DNA of 64,000 nucleotides from Neurospora tetrasperma FGSC 2508. Lineage: Eukaryota > Ascomycota > Sordariomycetes > Sordariales > Sordariaceae. Both the position numbers and the translations under genes were made by a program. Within the stretch, counting starts at the first letter, position 1, and each line of letters opens with the position of its first letter. The stretch is taken from NCBI RefSeq assembly GCF_000213175.1, contig NW_009799103.1:2783343-2847342 (forward strand). Reading direction: 5' to 3'. Below are positions 24,612 through 37,700 of the stretch, one piece after another. Under the pieces are notes generated by a model. The model had not been told where the DNA came from and made no database searches. It worked only from the letters and a program-made list of their open reading frames with translations.

Positions 24612-24759
24612 AACACGCATACACTACACTACAACTACACTACACTACACTACACTACACTACACTACACTACACTACACTACACTACACTACACTACAC
24701 TACACTACACTACACTACACTACACTACACTACACTACACTACACTACACTACACTACA
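24612..24759. repeat. (TACAC)n microsatellite
   Basis: Close to 30 copies of the pentamer TACAC in near-perfect tandem, over roughly 150 bases. Read in frame it would encode an artificial TTLHY repeat, so frames across it are not genes. Confidence 0.95.
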
Positions 24760-25408
24760 TAATATCATCTGGAACATCTTGGCAAGGCATACAGGCAGGC
24801 AGGCATCGCCGTCCCCAGGCAAGGCAAGTGCATACACTACAACATGGTACACACACATCTCGAACCCCTGAAAATTGAATCGGGATTTGGAATGACTTTT
24901 TCTTCTTTTTTTCTTTTTTCCCCCATTTTATTAGGTACGCAGTAGGTATGCTACAGATCATCAGGTCCATCAACTACTTACACTAGGTACCTAACTTGTA
25001 TTGTGAAATTTTCGGCGTTACCACCTCGACCTCACGGACACGGACAGCACGTTATGATCAAATCAATGCCGTGACCTGCAGGGATCCAGTCAGTAGTCAA
25101 AATACCAGCCACTCCTTTTCAAGCCTTGGGCCGCTTTTTAGTACAGGTGGGAGCTTCGAAGGTTTTTTTTTTTCTTTCTTATAGGTCAGGTCGGGCCCAA
25201 TCCATCCATCCCTGATCTTTGCATTGATCCGTCAAAGTTTGGTATGTACGTGTACCTCTAGGGATATGTAACTATCGGGACGCTGCAGCTACGTACCGCT
25301 ACGGGGATAGAGATTTTCTGTGTACGTAAGCGGGCCTTTTCGGTGAGTGTGGAGTGCTGCAGTGGTGTTTCTCGGAGCTACCTCTACGCTAGCGGAGCGG
25401 AACCACGT

Positions 25409-25430
25409 TTTTTTTTTTTTTTTTTTTTTC
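25409..25430. repeat. Poly-T tract
   Basis: About 22 consecutive T. Simple homopolymer in non-coding sequence. Confidence 0.85.
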
Positions 25431-26825
25431 TTTGCAAGAGGTGGCTTCCATGCCCGTCGTCTTCAAGTGCAACAACATGTGTGTCGGTTCAGTTCCATCG
25501 CTGTCGGTCGTCGGCTGTTCAGTGCATTTACTTGTTGCATTTGCTGTTGCGGTGGTGTGGTGTCGTGTGGTGTCGTGTATGTATGTATGTAAATACCGGT
25601 ATATGCACATACAGAAGCTCAGCAGGTAGGTAGCTGGAGTTACAGTAATGCAGTCTCCTTCCTACACGAAGTAATGGTGAGCTGTATGAGGTTGTAAAAA
25701 GTGGTGTAGATCCGCACATTGTTTGATTTGGCGGCGTTCATAATTGGAAAACAAAAGGAGAGAGGACAATGCCATGACCGCCGTTCAATCTTCCAACCTT
25801 CCAATCTCCAGTCTTTCGATTTCAATTTTCTAGAAACATTTTCAAACAGACACGGATATTCCCTACAGCTGAGCGCTCGGAAAATTGGTACCCAACTGCG
25901 GAGTTTAAAATCATCTATCATCATCAACAAAAGGTCACCCGTCACCTTGTGACCCGGTCGGTCCTCTTGATAACCCCGCCGCCCGCCGATTGTGCCCGCT
26001 ACAGCACTAACCTAATCTATCATCATCAATGCCATATGGAACAAAAGGGCATGGGACAGGACACGGAAATAGAAACATGCAAACCCCAAAGGGAGATACA
26101 AAGAGGGTGAACCCCCGGCGAGGACGAGGTTCCCCCACGATAGCTACAGTGACAGGGAATGATGGGTGCGGAGATGCTTGTCCACCTGGAAAATCTAAAA
26201 GACAGGATAGGAAAGAGGTCAGAAGACAGAGGCAGGGAGGATGAAGCCTGTCAGTCCGTCCGTCTCAGCAGTCGCTCGCCCGCTCGCCGACCACCATCCA
26301 CCGTCAGCCTGGCAGGCAGCAAGGCGTAACTACGACAGGGAAAGAGAACATCAAACTGATTGACCGACCGACCGATGGCGACGGTGATCGATCAGATATG
26401 GCTTCCATTGAACATGCGATTACATAGGGAACACTCCAGATTACAGACCTGATCAGGAAATCCGCAGGGTAGGTAGGTAGGTGGTGGAAGATGGGAGCAG
26501 ACGCTACGGGTGACCGCCTTTCCTTGACACTAAACCCAAGTGGGAGTTTGGATGTGCTGTGAAACTGGTGCTTGTCAATGTTCATAAGCGCCCGGCAATG
26601 TTTGGGATGGCCTGGTCGGCTTTAACGTCACCCTGGATTTGGGGACTTGTGCGGGATGTGGGCGGGCGCCGGTTTATCCGTAGTACTTGGTTCATTGCAA
26701 AACATGAAAGACAGACAAAGGGAAGTTTTAAGGTGACCCGTGGCGGTCCCATTGTGTTGATTGTTACAAAAGGCCAACAAAAGGGGGTATGAAATCTTCT
26801 TACAATTGGGCATGCAATCGGCACC

Positions 26826-27308
26826 ATCCCTTTAACTGCTCAAATGTATCATTTTTGCCAAGACCGGGGAAGACTTGCAGTACTTCGCGACTTTTTGACG
26901 CAGCCAAGCAGCAAGAGCTAGGGTATCCATACAAAGGATCGGCGATGACAAAAGTGTCCTTTTCGCTAATAAAATCCACGATTCTACATTATCTACTTAG
27001 ATAGTTGGATAGAGGCATTGAATTACATTATAAATATAATTACTACTAGAATCCTTCTTGTTGTGTTGTGGTCTCGTCCTTTGAGAAATATTTTTTTGCG
27101 ATTTTCGTTCAGTGTACGAGGAGGGTGATACTATTGGTTGATTTTGGCACTCCTTCTCCACATTTAATGCGATGTCAAAAAGGCTGCAAAAGCTGGCAAA
27201 ATTGAGGTAACTGCATGGGCACGGATGTAAAGGTGGATAAAATAACGCCAGCCGATTGGCCACTTTCTGGTCTTGGCGAAAATGATACATTTGAGCAGTT
27301 AAAGGGAT
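26826..27308. mobile_element. Candidate MITE-like element, 483 bp, 40-bp terminal inverted repeats
   Basis: The ends 26826-26865 and 27269-27308 are inverted copies of each other, matching at 39 of 40 positions (outer motif ATCCCTTTAACTGCTC). The tetramer GCAC lies at 26821-26824 and again at 27310-27313, one base outside each end, and may be a target-site duplication. The interior is AT-rich and has no transposase-like frame, so this would be a non-autonomous DNA element. Mismatches just inside the matched arms are mainly G/A transitions, as repeat-induced point mutation would leave. Family is unknown to me. Confidence 0.65.
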
Positions 27309-28260
27309 AGCACAAAACCCTTATTTTTTGTATCAATATCGAGACTTGTACGCTTCAGAGGTAAAATTCCTACATAAATGGTGCCATGACAAGAGCCCCT
27401 ACTATATCAGCGATTACGGTTTCATTCCAGGATTCGAATACGAAAAGTTCAGCTGGGAAACACCCATCGAACAGAAGACGATCATGCGTTCTCGAATCGA
27501 ACGGCACTCATATTGCAGCAGCTCAGAGTCCATCACGCCCACCACCGCGGTGCGCTGTCCCTTGCTCCATCACGGCGACCCACGCACCCACGCGTTTTGG
27601 CCCCCCCCAGGCATGGTTCTCGTACCTTTCATTGTTTCCCAACCTTGTGAACGGCGGATCTTCGGCATCAAAGTTTTCCGCGAACAAAAAATAAATGTGA
27701 AGTCCCTTTCCCTTGTCTTTTTGCAAAACGTCCGACCAATCACCAGTCCAGTGGAGCAATGGCGGACGGACCCGAGAATTACCCACGAAAATACCAACTG
27801 CCAAGCTTCCCGCATGAAAACCTCGACTTGTCCATTTCTCCAAAAGTTCCTTACGAGTAGCGCCCCAGGACCCAGAGACACCCAGAGACTCCACTCGTGC
27901 TACATATGTAAGCGCGGAAGGCTGCAAGTTGGCATGTAAGCAAATGCAGCTAACGATGCCCGCTCCTTCAGGATTGGTCGATTGGTTCGGGAGTTGCATG
28001 TTTGGTCAAGCGACTAAGAAAAGTCGGAGTTTTTGACAGCCTCATGCTGCATGCAGCTGGTGAAGTACGGTGTGCAACTAAAAGAAAGAGAAGAGATTTT
28101 TTGGTTCTTCAATAGCATCCGTCCAAGGTGAGAATGCAAGCTGAAATCCACGCAGTACATAGTACGTAAGTATGTACAATTGGACCGAGATCCGAGATTT
28201 CAGCCTTGATTCCGAATGAGCACCGGTCAAGTACATAATCGGAACCGGAGAACGGACAAT

Positions 28261-28302
28261 GGAGCGGGGACCACGGACCACGGACCACGGACCACGGAGC
28301 AC
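28261..28302. repeat. Short GGACCAC tandem repeat
   Basis: Three to five imperfect copies of the 7-mer GGACCAC/GGAGCAC, in non-coding sequence. Confidence 0.75.
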
Positions 28303-30873
28303 GGGGTTAACCGCCGACGGTGCAGCAGAGTAGGGAAAAAGCCTCCGTGTTTCAAGAGAAGGCGGCCAGGCAGGTGGCCCAACAAGAGGCCTGGAAATCC
28401 GCAATGTTATGCAGAAGAGCGGAATAATCAAAGAAAGACCAAAAGATTCCTTGAGAGGCCCCGACTAGAAACCCACGTGCGACGCAGGAACAAGAGAGAT
28501 GAGTTGGTGGCTGTTGGATCTTGCTTTGATTCGCCGGTTTTGGTATTTCAACATTGGCCAGAAGGGCGAGCGAGTCGCGAGAGCTTTGGCCAAAACTGGA
28601 ATATGGAAATCTGCCTCGCCGCTTGTTTCCAGATGCTTTCTAGTGTAGAGCGAGATGATCATCTAATAAATGATGGGTGAGGTGAGTATGAGGATTTTAT
28701 CTCTTGTCTCGTGATGAGCGGTTACATCCATGTCCTCCCGTCTACGGATCGCCTTTGCATGAATTTTTGTTTCGATCTTCGTCTCGCATTGAAAAGGAAC
28801 AAGACGGTTGGCAACAAACAAACAACACAAGAAGAAAAAAAGGAAGAAAAAAAGAAGAAGAAGAAACGCTCTGTCTTATTTCTTGTCGGAGTTTGAGTTT
28901 CCCCAGATTGGAGCCTTGGTAACGGACACAAAAGTCCAAGACATGCAGACGGTACCTACCGCCTTGGCCCTTTACAATACGCTGCTACCATTGTTGTTGA
29001 GGTTCCAAAGACACGCACGCAGTAAATTTCGGTGAGTTGACTAGGTATGGTAGGGACTGAACCAGCCATCCTGCCAAGGAGCAGGGACAGAAGGATAGGC
29101 GCCTCCGGTGATAGTGATGCGCGAGACGCCAAGTACCTCGAGGTAGTACGTTACAGCGCGAGGTGCACTTTTTGCGCTCGGCGTTGTTCGCGACAAGAGC
29201 TCGTCGCTGTCGGGGCCCAAGACCGGGCGCTGCGGTTGAAACCTGAAAACGGGAAATTAACGTGAACCAAGCACAAGGACCCCTTGCAGCCCATCCGACC
29301 CGGGACAGTCCACACCCTGCATCAACGACGACGACAACAGTCCGCGTACAAAGCGAAGAACGGTAGCCACAAACTGACGAGACTCCCGCAACCTAACAGT
29401 ACCAGGTAGTATGTACTCGGTATCACACCTACCTAGGAACTGGCCGACCAGTGGGAGGGGGATGCGAGGGTGTTACGGTTGCGAAAGGTTGGAAAGGCTG
29501 GATGGCGCAAGCTCGCAGCTAGAGTCCTTGGTGCCGGATAGCACGGATCACCTGGTTTGGTCAATGTTACTTGTTTGTTGGACCCTTGTCTTGCCTTTGT
29601 GAAGTGTGGGAGAGATTCAAGAAGACCGTTGTTGTTTTCGTCGGCCTTGTCGTCGTCCTCGTCGCCTTGTTGGTTCAAGATGCGGGTGGCTTGGGACTTT
29701 TTTGATGATTCGCATGGATCTTTCGGACTCTTCTTCTTCCTTTCTCTCCTGCTGGTGGGATGCGCCACATTCATCGACATAAGTCTAATGACCCTGTCGG
29801 GACCTATCAGCGTCATCATTCGTTTCGCTGGACTGCCTTCCGTTACACAGCCGGGAGCGCAGCCAGTTCCCGCCGTCTGTCATTGGGGAAAGTTGGAGAA
29901 ATGATATCAGATGCAGTGTTAGTATTGGTTTTTTTGGCACTGCTCGTCAGCATCAGCTTCATTTGTAGGAGTCATGATTATACTGCCTGGCAATCTTGAT
30001 GGTGTTTGCAACTCAACCGATTACAGCCATGTCTTCCATGCTTTGAAATCGAGGAATGGAATCCAATGTACACTCGGTTAGATGCATGTTCTACAAGGCG
30101 AGCGTAGTCGGGCGACTGCGTGACTGCGTCCCTGATCCATCCAGCTTGGATGGCATGGGATCCTGTGGGTTCGGTGGGTGCGCTTGGCCAAACAGCGCCC
30201 GAGCAGCGCTGCCGAGTTCCTTCCATAGGGCTTGGCGTTATTTCACAGGGCCTGAGTGGGCGTCATAGCTACCGGGGCGGACCTTATGAATAACCCGTCG
30301 CCCACCTTCGACCGTCCCCGCCGTCGGCTGCCAGTCTCACACACCCACTCTTCCACTCCCTCCCCGGAAAACGCACCAAAAGGACGCAGCACCAGGGGCC
30401 CTTTTGCAGTGACTGCTGACCAGGACAAACCAGCCGCTGCCACACGACCACTTCCCTCGCTTCCTCTCACCCCCGCCTCCCCTACCTTACCTACTTCCCG
30501 TCTTTACTTATACACTACACTCCCTTGGTACACAATCCAAGGTCAAGGTTGCACAACCACCAAATACTCGTCCCAACCCCGATTTCCGCGATCCGGCCGA
30601 TCCGTCACCTATAGCCAGCCCAGCCCTCTTTGTCTCCATTCAACTTGAAATCGAGGAGGAAAAAAAAGGCAGAAAGGAAGACTTCACTTTCCAGCCGACT
30701 ACAACACACCCTAGTATCTATTAGCGACCTCGACCAAAACCTCGACCAGCCTGTCATGCGCATGCAGCGACAATAGATTCACCAGACTTCGATTCAATCG
30801 CTTCCTCCCCCCTCACCTCACGCCAATCGCTAGCGCCCAGTTTCGCTGGTGATTCCGCCATCCGCCGCCCAGA

Positions 30874-32353
30874 ATGCAGGACTTCGAACCCATCCTCGCC
30901 CCGGCCAAGCCGAAGCAGAAGAAGCTTCCCTTCGGCTGGCCGCCAGCCCTCAAGCTCTCGACTCTCAACCCAGTACCTCAGCGCCGGCGGTTGCGTAGGA
31001 AATCCACAGCTTCGCAGGATAATGTTGCCGCCCTCAAGACCTCGTTCGACGTGTGGGAGAGCATAAAAACTCTGCAAACAAGGAAATGGAAGATCTACGA
31101 CATCCAGCATGTTGTCTGTCTTGGCTTCATCCTCTTCTCGCTGTTCATCTTGCCCTCGGCACCCATCATCAAGACGGCCGTCCTGCTCGCTCTCGGCGGC
31201 CTGCTTCTGATGCCCATCACCCAGCAATTCTTCTTGCCCTCGCTTCCCATCTGGACGTACTTGCTGTACTTCTTTGCCAGCCGGTAAGTGGTGTTCCGGA
31301 GCTTCTTCTGCTGGCCCTTCGAAATACGAAAGCTAACCAACTCGCCCTTGCAGATTCATTGCCCCTGAGTACCGTCCTCACATCTGGGTCAAGGTCCTCC
31401 CTGCGCTCGAGAACGTTCTCTACGGAGCCAACTTGTCCAACATTCTCTCGGCCCACAGCCACCCTGTCCTCGATTTGCTCGCCTGGTTCCCTTATGGAAT
31501 CGGCCACTTTGCGCTCCCGGCCATCTGCAGCGCTATCCTCTTCCTTTTTGCCGCGCCCGGCAGCACCCCCGTCTTTGCTCGGGCCTTCGGCTACATGTGC
31601 ATGCTCGCCGTCACCATCCAGCTGATTTTCCCCTGCACGCCTCCATGGTACGAGAAGGCGCACGGCTTGGAGCCGGCTCACTACGGCATGGAGGGTTCCC
31701 CCGCCGGTCTGGCCCGCATCGACAAGCTCTTTGGCGTCGACATGTACACCACCAGCTTCACCACCGCGCCCTTGCCGTTCGGTGCCTTCCCCAGCTTGCA
31801 CGGTGCCAACGCCGTCCTTGAGGCCCTGTTCATGCAGTACTACTTCCCCAAGTTCAAGTACTTCTTCATCTTCTATGTTGGCTGGATCTGGTGGGCCACC
31901 ATGTACCTCAACCACCACTATGCCGTCGATCTCGTTGGTGGTGGTCTCATGGCTGCTATCGCCTACTACATCTCTCGCGTCAGGTGGCTTCCTCGCCCCC
32001 AGCTCGAGAAGCGCACCCGCTGGGAGTACGAGTATGTCGAGTTCGGTGACCGCCCCAAGACCTACGATGAGGAGTACGGCAGCGCCAGCGCCTACGGCCT
32101 TGGTCTTCTCGAGAGACGCACCGCCAGCGACAGCGACGAGTGGACCCTTGGCAGCAGCTCCAGCCTCGACTCCCTGAGCCGCGGCGACACCGTATGCGGC
32201 AGCAGCAGCAGCACTCCCGATATCCTAAGCCCCACCACGCCAAATGACGATTTCAAGCATGTCGTGCTTGGTTTGACGCCCCAGGGTGATATCTGGAACG
32301 GAGGCAGGCTTGCCCGCGAGAGCGAGCTGAGCGATGTTGTTGTCTTGAGCTGA
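30874..32353 (+). CDS. aur1: Inositol phosphorylceramide synthase (AUR1)
   Basis: Golgi membrane enzyme that transfers phosphoinositol from phosphatidylinositol to ceramide; essential in fungi and the target of aureobasidin A. Exons 30874-31283 and 31354-32353 (469 aa; 70-bp intron). Several hydrophobic segments span the region between about 75 and 330. The PAP2-type catalytic motifs are FGAFPSLHGANA (H276) and YLNHHYAVDLVGGG (H315, D319), both close to yeast Aur1. The acidic, Ser-rich C-terminal tail from about 345 is variable in the family. ATG 30874 is the first Met of the frame and gives the usual cytosolic N-terminus. Confidence 0.95.
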
Positions 32354-32923
32354 ATGAAGAAGCTTCAAACACACGTCCTAGCTTAGCACTCGTAGGCTAA
32401 CCTCGTGGCTCCCGCTTATCATGGCACTCGTCACCTTCATCCGGATGTTGCTATGGGTGAGCCAGCGAGTTTTCGGAAGCCACCAAGCACACTACACCCG
32501 CTTCGACCCAACTCGCGCCTTTGCGGACGCATAGGGTCAAAGTCAGGGCAGTGCACGCCACGCTTCCGAATCCCTCCCGTTTCCATTTCCCCTCTTCACC
32601 GAATCTCACTCTCCACACGACAGAACGCGTAGTCTGTCGCTGTACGTTGTAATGACCCCCAAATTTTCGAGACTCTCGTTCAACCATACACACCCTTTTT
32701 ACATAATCTTACTCTTATACCATTTTACGACATTGGCGTTTTTGTTGGGGCACTCACGGCGGGCAAACTATTTCAAGTTATTTTACACCCTTGGATTGTC
32801 TTTTTTCACAATCTTATGATCCACAGAGGCGCACGCGCAGATTAAAGCGGTTTTTTCTCATAAAGCGGTTTTAAAGCGTATTAGAACAACAAACCGGCGA
32901 TACCCCACACCACATTTCTCTCG

Positions 32924-32957
<34 letters not shown>

Positions 32958-34432
32958 ACCAAGCATACAAAGGCTTTTGTTTTTTTTTCAGGGATACCGG
33001 CGGGCCATGGGCGGCAGACAGGCAGGAAGGCAGGCAGGGAGGCAAGGGAGAGGGCAATGGAAGGAAAGGCGGGCAGGGAAAAGAAAAAGAGATGATGACT
33101 ACTTAACTTACTTGGCCATTTTAATAATTCGTTGACAAACGGACATGAGAAAGGGACAAAAGTCAATAATATCCATTAAAGCTTAATGGTATAGCTAGGC
33201 TCCGGGATGGGGAATGATGGATATAATACCAGATGTTTTGAGTGGAAACGTGGATGCGGAATGGAATGACAAATGATGAGAAAGAAAGAACAAAGTTTAC
33301 TTAATGATATTGTGTGGCCTCTCCCTCACCTTGGTTGTTATTTTTTTGGGTTTTGTCCTCGACTGGGCAAAGATGAGAGAGACAGAGAGAGAGAGCGAGG
33401 GGGGAGAGGTTGTTGGATAATGGTCATGTTCATGAATGAATTAGTAACATTAATGGTCAGTGTCAGTCTGGTCCCTCAGTCAGCAAGGGCTGCATTAGGA
33501 TATGGATATATATATTCAAGAAACCTTTTTTCATGATGGCATTCTTCTTCTTCAGCTTATTCTTCTACTTCAGAAGTTAGGAGTCAGGTGTACCTTAGAG
33601 AGGTAGGGAGAGAGAAAGAGAGACTATTCTGAGTGATAGAGAAGAGAAGACAAGACCTCTACAATGAAGGTGTAATATCCACTACCATATCATCATCTTC
33701 ATAATTCTTCGCTCTCCACTGTGATTTTCCTATCTCTGAAGAATCGCATCAGAAGAGCAATGTTGTTGGATTAACCAAACCCCTTCACAACTTTTGGTGA
33801 TATTCCATTACATACAACACTCTTTACGTGCGCGTATGGGGAAGAAAGAACTATTTTTTTTTCCTCCTTGGTTGTCGATCATCATTTAGATATAGTGTAC
33901 TGTGTCCGTACATTCCGGTATCCGGGCATCCGGGGACCCCCCTCCCCCTTTTTTTCTTGGGTAATGAAAGTCTGTCGTTCAAGACGTCATTCTTTTGGAC
34001 TCCATACTTTTGAGCAATGTAGTTTATGTAGGGCTGTTAGCGTGGATAAGTTAGTGTAGTGGGAGATGGGTGAATGACGAAAAAGGCCGATGAGTCGAAA
34101 AACAGAGAAATTGTAAAGGAGTTTCGCTCGGCTACGGAAAAGCGGAAAAAAAAAAGGGGCAGGGAGTGGGTGATGGGTGGGTTGGAAGGAAGCTCGGGGG
34201 TACGTTGTGTATGTATGTACGTGTGTTAGTCTATTTTCGCACTACACTACACACTTGAACGAGTTCATAGGTAACTACACTACAATACCAAAGGGCTATG
34301 AGCCGATCGATGCGAGAACGCTACAACAAAGACATGACATCCACAAACTAATTCGTACAATGACATTTCTAACATGTATGAAGAACGCATGACCATACCA
34401 AGGGAAGGAAGGCCCTCTGTCCTCCTTCCTCC
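32354..34432. other. Intergenic region with simple repeats
   Basis: About 2 kb between the convergent AUR1 and Ubp2-side genes. It contains an (AT)n run near 32929-32954, GA-rich tracts near 33380-33410 and 33600-33650, and T runs. No gene seen. Confidence 0.5.
32929..32954. repeat. (AT)n microsatellite
   Basis: About 13 uninterrupted AT dinucleotides in the spacer downstream of AUR1. Confidence 0.9.
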
Positions 34433-34702
34433 CTAGTCCTCATTACTCCCGACTTTCATTCTTTTCTTATGCTTCATCCTTTTCTTCCACCTCCGCTGTC
34501 TCAGCCTACGTATATTTGCCCCGTTAACGAACTCCACAGAATCCTCATCGGAACTTAAGACAGTTTTTTGCATTTGCGACACCAAGTTTGTTTCGTACTC
34601 TTCTTCGAGTATGGACGACAATCCAGCATCTCCGACTAACACTGAGAAAAGTGAACGGGTGCCCAACGGCTGCGGAGCACGCAATGGCTTGGGCTGCTCC
34701 AT
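34433..34702 (-). CDS. Small basic ORF, 89 aa, doubtful
   Basis: A complete ATG-to-stop frame that begins 51 bases beyond the Ubp2 stop on the same strand. The first two-thirds are mildly acidic; the end is very basic (RRLRQRRWKKRMKHKKRM). This loosely recalls the tail of mitochondrial ribosomal protein mS38/AURKAIP1, but the match is too weak to assign. It may equally be 3' UTR of the Ubp2 transcript. Confidence 0.25.
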   Translation of the reverse strand: MEQPKPLRAPQPLGTRSLFSVLVGDAGLSSILEEEYETNLVSQMQKTVLSSDEDSVEFVNGANIRRLRQRRWKKRMKHKKRMKVGSNED

Positions 34703-34753
34703 AAGGGGAGGAAAGTTATTCGCCCTTTCCTCTTCTTCCTTACATCTAGCTGT

Positions 34754-37700
34754 CTAAGCATTCCGAGCATCCAAGTCCATTCTATCCACCGTCTCAGCCC
34801 ACACCGTCGTGGGCTCGTCAGAGCTAACCGGAAGTCCCGCGAACTGACGGCGTGGGATGCTTACGAGGTCCTTGACGTTTTCTGCCCGTACGTAGGCCAC
34901 GTAGTATGGCTCACCCCTGGTGTTCAGCTGCTCAAATACTTCCTCAGCCGGGTGGACAGACACTGTGGTGTCATTGTACTTGCGCCACACGTTCTCCTCA
35001 AAGTCGTAAATCCAGACCCAGTAGTGACCGGCGGCGGCCGTGGTTCCGGCATGGCAGACGACGGCGTGAAGCCGGTATACATACTGATGCATGCCATCAA
35101 ACAGCTTCTCACGCTCGGCCAACAGCTGCCCCTTTTCCCAAGCCGCTTCAGCCTCAATGCTCGTGACGAAAGCCTTGATTTCACTTGGACTGAGATCGCC
35201 AAGCTCTTCTTGGTCAAGATTCGGCGCCTCAGGTTTGATGTCTGGCTGGAATGACTCAGGCCTGGGCAGGCTAGTATATTTCTCGACAGTGGCGTCCAGC
35301 TCGGGCGTCAAGAATGATGTGACATTGTGTCCTCTGAGCTCCTCAACGTCCTGATCACTTATGTGAATGTAGGACTCTAGAAGGCTGTCTGAGCTTCTCT
35401 CATTTTGCGCTACGAAGGGAATTGGCATGACAGACTCAGTCTCTTTCATCTTGTTGTCACGAGACATGAGCTCCTGGAGCCTGTTCCCAATATTCCAGCT
35501 TCTTTGACGGGCCTTGAATAGCGGCGAGTCGAGCTGTTCCGTGTGCATAAAACGATCGAGGTATAAGAGCTCTGGAATGATGACAGGATTGGCGTTTTTG
35601 TTGCGGCCATCTGACCTCGAAATGCAAATGTGGAAGTTGGGAGCCGGGTCCTTGATGGTCGTATAGGTTAGAAGCTCTGCACCCACGCTTTCCAGATCGA
35701 ATGATCTGGACAAAGCATCGTACAACGATATCCGCTCATTTTTTCCGGGATAGGCAATCACCCAACGTTCAGATCTTGTGGAGCTGTTCCAAGTACTTTC
35801 ACTAGTCTTTTTCCGGTTGTCGACAAGCGTCGAGAAAAAGGCTGCCTTGATCGGGTCTGGCCCTGACGTACTCGGATTTCTAAGCGATTCGACCTTGAAA
35901 GCTGCCCGAAGATGGTCTATTGCGTTGCCCATGACTTCGTCGACATCCATCTGGTCAGAGCCAACGTTAGGCTTGCCAAGCTCTTCGTCAAGTTCTGCAA
36001 CCGTCAGTTTCAGGTCTCTGGGCCTGTCGTTTCCAGTATTGGCGGAATCGGCGACAGGGGTAGACGGAGCAGGTTCATCAGTCATGGTGATGTCGTCGCC
36101 TGTGCTTTCACCTTTACCGGCATTGCAGTCGACAACGATGAATGTCGGGTCGTCTTCAGTCTGGTTGACCAAGGTCTGGGAGCTCAGATTGCTATCCGTC
36201 TCTGAATGCTCTGGTACTGCGTCAACCGTAACCTTAGGTAGGTCGCCCGCGCCTGATCTGGGAGGCAATGGAGGAGCCTCGACCGTGGCCGGCTTGGACG
36301 CATTGTCAACAGGTCCATCTAAAGGCTCACTGCGTATTCTGTCTGGCCTGAGCAAAGCTGCATTGGCCAGACGCTGTCTGGGCCTCACGGAGCGGGTGCC
36401 GGCGCCCTGAATATCACGAAACAGGGAGCCCAATTCACGACAAACTTTGATGCACGTCAGCATGCGTTAATTTACAAACACAGTGTTCAGAGTGAAAACT
36501 CACATTCGGATCCGACATAAGCCCGGCCAGGGTCAAGTTCAGATGGATCTAGGCCATCTAGAAGAGCCCGCATAGCTTCCTGGGTTGGCTCCAAAGGTGT
36601 CTGGTCCGCATTCAAGACGAAGTTCCTCACGGCCGTGACCGAGTAGAAATACTGAAGAATGCTGTTGAGATAGCATGTGTTTCGGAGGTTGTCGAGGCCA
36701 ACGGGTAGTGACATAAACTCGGTCGTATCCTCAAACTGGGGGCCTTGTTCCGCATTGGGTAGGAGGAAATCCGGAGCCCGGAGTTCTGCAAGAACCATAT
36801 CAAATTCTGCCCAGCCGTTTTCGTCCGCCACGTTCTCCTTCCTCATGGCATCCGCGAGCGTTTCACAGGCTTTGATGACCAGTCTGCGATCAATGCCGTT
36901 CTTAACGGCCTCCCGTGCACCTGCAGCAGCAATTTCCAAGGACCAGCCAGGCTCGGATTCCAGAATTGAGCATGCCTCGTTGTGGTCCATCACTCCGTTG
37001 AACACCTCGTCAAGTATCTCCGAGTCGTCCCTGTCCTTGCCAATTTTGAGAAGGGCGATTCTGTGACTAGATAGCTGTCCTGGTGACTGCTCTCTGTAGG
37101 TTTTGTAAACGTTGATAAAATACCGAGCGTCTGCGTTTGTTTTCGGCTCAATATTGAAGTGCCTATACGCTTTGTCTACGTCTGAAAGAGGCCCCTGAGA
37201 CTGAGGACCGCTGGGGGCGGCAGGACTCTCATCCAAACTAAAGACGTACATCTGAAACTCTTCACTCCTGTAGCCAGCCAGATTGGCAAGCGCAGTCTTG
37301 TAGGTGTCTCTGTTCGCCGGATCAACGTCCACCTGTTGGAGGAAGGCATACTTGAGCACCTCCTCATCCGACCTTTCGGATGCTCCCAAGATGCGAAAGT
37401 GCTGGGCCTCATCCGAGTTTCGCGCCGATCGGGTCTCGTGGCTGCGAAGCCAGTCCGATATCAGGACCCTGTCCAGCCGCTCGATCGCATTAACTGTTGC
37501 CCCCACGACGGGTAGGTCCGGCCTCGGAGGGTTCTCCGCTAGAAAACTTTGCACCTCGCTTCTAACGTTCTCGAGGAAAGCACGTTCTGAGCCCAGGGGT
37601 GTTCGGAAGGCTGAAATAGGAAGCCGAGGGGGTACCCAGAACTTGTCTCCGGTTGAGACATCCACTTCTTCCGTGAAGCCAAGATAAAGGAATATGTCGG

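Larger units (their letters stand above)
23457..30873. other. 7.4-kb gene-poor region
   Basis: No gene could be supported in this stretch. Open frames are short, mostly lack an ATG, and have compositions of the simple repeats they cover. It holds a pentanucleotide microsatellite, a long T tract, a 483-bp inverted-repeat element and short tandem repeats, listed separately. The last 600 bases (30250-30873) are CT- and CA-rich and form the promoter and leader of AUR1. Confidence 0.5.

Noticed and set aside
24597-24878. Frame encoding TTLHY repeats
   Set aside because: Purely the translation of the (TACAC)n microsatellite.
27484-27510. GTTCGATTC-like sequence on the minus strand as a tRNA B box
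   Set aside because: No T-stem pairing or A box can be drawn around it. No convincing tRNA or 5S rRNA gene was found in the window.
27328-27939. 203-codon frame just right of the inverted-repeat element
   Set aside because: Opens at TTG with no early ATG, changes character midway and resembles no protein; at most a relic.
30256-30648. 130-codon frame upstream of AUR1
   Set aside because: Starts at GTG, composition is Pro/Ser/Thr-rich as in leaders, and it ends 225 bases before the AUR1 ATG; likely 5' UTR.
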